Assembly: GCF_007655255.1 (NCBI RefSeq)
Contig: NZ_VMYE01000007.1
Location: 62,001 to 126,000 of the forward strand
Direction of reading: 5' to 3'
Origin: Extensimonas perlucida
GTDB lineage: Bacteria; Pseudomonadota; Gammaproteobacteria; Burkholderiales; Burkholderiaceae_C
DNA: 64,000 nucleotides
In this document: piece by piece, positions 61,163-64,000 of the stretch
How the letters are laid out: each line of letters starts with the position of its first letter
Position numbering within the stretch: position 1 is the stretch's first letter
Notes under the pieces: model-generated
Seen by the model: only the letters and a program-made list of their open reading frames with translations
Database searches by the model: none
Told to the model about the DNA's origin: nothing
Translations under genes and position numbers: made by a program

Positions 61163-61172
61163 AACGATCGTT
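61163..61172. promoter_or_regulatory. palindrome in the ureE / antitoxin gap
   Basis: AACGATCGTT, perfect 10-bp palindrome within ATAACGATCGTTCTA, 20 bp before the AbrB-type antitoxin. Likely an autoregulatory operator of the antitoxin, and placed to affect ureE too. Confidence 0.45.
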
Positions 61173-61191
61173 CTAACATCGAGGCTGCACC

Positions 61192-61416
61192 ATGATCTCT
61201 CTCAAACTGACCCAGATCGGCAACTCCGTGGGCGTGATTCTGCCCAAGGAGGTGCTCGCGCGCCTGAAGGTGGGCAAGGGCGATACACTGTTCGTGACCG
61301 AGGCGGCGCATGGCGTGATGCTGACGCCGTACGATCCGCAGCTCGACGAGCAGCTCGAGGCCGGCCGTGCATTCATGCGTGAATACCGCGATACCTTTCA
61401 TCAGCTTGCCAAGTGA
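61192..61416 (+). CDS. AbrB/MazE-type antitoxin
   Basis: 74 residues. Seen: the swapped-hairpin DNA-binding domain LKLTQIGNSVGVILPKEVLA, RLKVGKGDTLFVTEAAHGVM and a C-terminal toxin-binding helix DEQLEAGRAFMREYRDTFHQ. Binds its own promoter and blocks the toxin encoded next. GAGG precedes the ATG. The stop overlaps the toxin GTG (GTGA). Confidence 0.9.
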   Translation: MISLKLTQIGNSVGVILPKEVLARLKVGKGDTLFVTEAAHGVMLTPYDPQLDEQLEAGRAFMREYRDTFHQLAK

Positions 61417-61814
61417 GCGCTCGAGCCATGGCTGGCTGGAAGTGGGTGCACCGCCAGGCTTTGTTGCTGTTGCATGAGGAAAGCCTGGCCGAACATGGTG
61501 GCGCGAGCGGCCTGCGTGACGAGGGGCTGTTGGATTCGGCGCTGGCGCGGCCCTTGCACCTGGCGCTGTATGGGCAGCCGGACCTTGCAGCGCTTGCGGC
61601 GTCGTATGGCGTGGGCCTGGCCGCAAACCATCCGTTCGTCGATGGCAACAAGCGCGCAGCTTTGTTGGCCGTCGGTCTGTTTTTGCACGTGAACGGCCAG
61701 CGCCTGCACGCCACGCAGGCCCAAACCACGCTGACCATGCTGGCCGTGGCCAGCGGTGAACTCGATGAGGCGGGTTTTGCTGCTTGGTTGCGTGCGCATA
61801 TCCGGCCGCGTTGA
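61413..61814 (+). CDS. doc: death-on-curing (Doc/Fic) family toxin
   Basis: 133 residues with a GTG at 61413 coupled to the antitoxin; ATG 61428 is an alternative. Seen: HRQALLLLHEESLAEHGGAS, GLRDEGLLDSALARPLHLAL, and the Fic core HPFVDGNKRAALLAVGLFL. Doc toxins phosphorylate EF-Tu and stop translation. Core motif intact, so it is likely active. Confidence 0.92.
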   Translation: MSARAMAGWKWVHRQALLLLHEESLAEHGGASGLRDEGLLDSALARPLHLALYGQPDLAALAASYGVGLAANHPFVDGNKRAALLAVGLFLHVNGQRLHATQAQTTLTMLAVASGELDEAGFAAWLRAHIRPR

Positions 61815-61924
61815 TCGGTCAAAACAAAAGTTGTTGGCAGTAAAGCGGCTGCTCTGGTGCATGCCCCCGCCGAGCGCAAGGCACGCAGCTTGGCTCGGAT
61901 CATGGCCAGCATGTCGTGCGAATG

Positions 61925-61943
61925 CGTACAATGAAGCTGTACG
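61925..61943. promoter_or_regulatory. inverted repeat upstream of the YefM-type antitoxin
   Basis: CGTACA, 7 bp, TGTACG. In E. coli the YefM-YoeB complex binds TGTACA palindromes; these half-sites resemble that motif and lie 17 bp before the antitoxin start. Confidence 0.55.
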
Positions 61944-61959
61944 TAAAAAGAGGTGCATG

Positions 61960-62241
61960 ATGACCATAGAAACCACTTACAGCCAGGCCCGCGGGCAGTT
62001 CAAGGCGCTCATGGATCGCGCGCTGCAAGACCGTGAGATCGTGCTGGTGCGCCGCCGCTCGGGGGATGCCGTGGCGATGATTGCCGCAGACGAGTTGCAA
62101 AGCCTGATGGAGACTGCGCATCTGCTGCGCTCGCCGAAAAACGCGCAACGCCTGCTCGAAGCCCTCGCGCGAGCGCGTGCGGGCGAAGTGGCGCCGACGA
62201 GCCTGCAAGCCTTGGAGCAGCAGTTTGGCCTCCAAAACTGA
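61960..62241 (+). CDS. Phd/YefM-type antitoxin
   Basis: 93 residues from the second of two adjacent ATG codons (61957 and 61960); AGAGG fits the second better. Seen: TTYSQARGQFKALMDRALQD, REIVLVRRRSGDAVAMIAAD and ELQSLMETAHLLRSPKNAQR, the standard pattern of YefM proteins. Neutralises the downstream toxin and represses the operon. Confidence 0.92.
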   Translation: MTIETTYSQARGQFKALMDRALQDREIVLVRRRSGDAVAMIAADELQSLMETAHLLRSPKNAQRLLEALARARAGEVAPTSLQALEQQFGLQN

Positions 62242-62503
62242 ACCGGAGCGTGTCGCGGTCTTCCAGCCCGAGTTCCTCGAAGACCTGAGTTATTGGGTTG
62301 CCACGGAGCGCCGCACCGCCAAGCGTTTGCTGGAGCTCGTCAAAGCCACCCTGCGCGATCCTTTCGTGGGCATAGGCAAGCCCGAGCCTTTGAAGTACCT
62401 GGGGGCGGACCTGTGGTCGCGCCGCATCACGCAGGAGCACCGCTGCGTGTATCTGGTGAAAGCCGACAGGATCGAATTTCTGCAAGGGCGCTACCACTAT
62501 TGA
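62225..62503 (+). CDS. yoeB: YoeB-type mRNA interferase toxin
   Basis: 92 residues with a TTG start at 62225 overlapping the antitoxin end by 17 bp. Seen: FQPEFLEDLSYWVATERRTA, DPFVGIGKPEPLKYLGADL, WSRRITQEHRCVYLVKADRI and a C-terminal RYHY with the catalytic His. YoeB cuts mRNA on the ribosome. All catalytic residues (Glu, Arg, His) are present. Confidence 0.93.
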   Translation: MASKTEPERVAVFQPEFLEDLSYWVATERRTAKRLLELVKATLRDPFVGIGKPEPLKYLGADLWSRRITQEHRCVYLVKADRIEFLQGRYHY

Positions 62504-62552
62504 TCTATTGATGTCTGCGTGCCGGGATGCGCACCAGATCAAAAAGCCCGTC

Positions 62553-64000
<1,448 letters not shown>

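Overview
The window is high-GC DNA from a betaproteobacterium of the order Burkholderiales, most likely family Comamonadaceae. Evidence: the rpsF-priB-rpsR-rplI-dnaB block, a gcvT-gcvH-gcvP operon behind a tandem glycine riboswitch, an RpoD with a long Lys/Ala/Pro-rich N-terminus, a Bug/TctC binding protein, and at least six copies of a short palindromic repeat (AGCGCTA-centred) that I associate with Comamonadaceae genomes. No species call is possible from the sequence alone.

Layout. 1-24.1 kb is core genome: end of a LigB-type dioxygenase, an OmpW porin, a DUF808 membrane protein, purL, map, glnD, the ribosomal/primosomal block with dnaB, a PAS hybrid histidine kinase, the glycine cleavage operon and rpoD. 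24.1-42.3 kb: an OmpA-like protein; a minus-strand run selO-msrB-yciB-bolA-peptidyl-prolyl isomerase; a minus-strand run gluQ-trmB-diguanylate cyclase; a flavodoxin-like protein; a TctC / diguanylate cyclase / MinD-like cluster; gabD; alaS; a periplasmic binding protein paired with a membrane diguanylate cyclase; and sodC.

42.5-51.7 kb is a 9.2-kb integrated element. It is bounded by a 15-bp direct repeat that is the 3' end of a tRNA-Ser(GGA) gene. It carries a tyrosine integrase, an AlpA regulator, a CHC2 zinc-finger primase-like protein, a RepA-like ATPase, an iteron-like repeat cluster, an SSB-like gene broken by one TGA codon, a PolB-type exonuclease, a PDDEXK-like nuclease, three small unknown genes, and a single structural gene that fuses prohead protease to HK97 major capsid protein. 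No terminase large subunit, portal, tail or lysis gene is visible. I read it as a phage satellite or remnant that makes its own capsid protein and would depend on a helper phage. The capsid gene sits behind its own promoter, a leader of about 200 nt and an intrinsic-terminator-like hairpin.

51.7-64 kb: tRNA-Ser, a decayed stretch with IS-end-like repeats, an ATP-grasp protein coupled to serC, cobQ, phhB bracketed by two REP-like hairpins, ETF-ubiquinone oxidoreductase, and the urease genes ureC (partial)-E-F-G. Two toxin-antitoxin modules (AbrB/Doc and Phd-YefM/YoeB) lie on the opposite strand between ureC and ureE.

Nearly all long antisense reading frames are high-GC shadows and are left out. 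Product names rest on motif recognition by eye; no database search was run.
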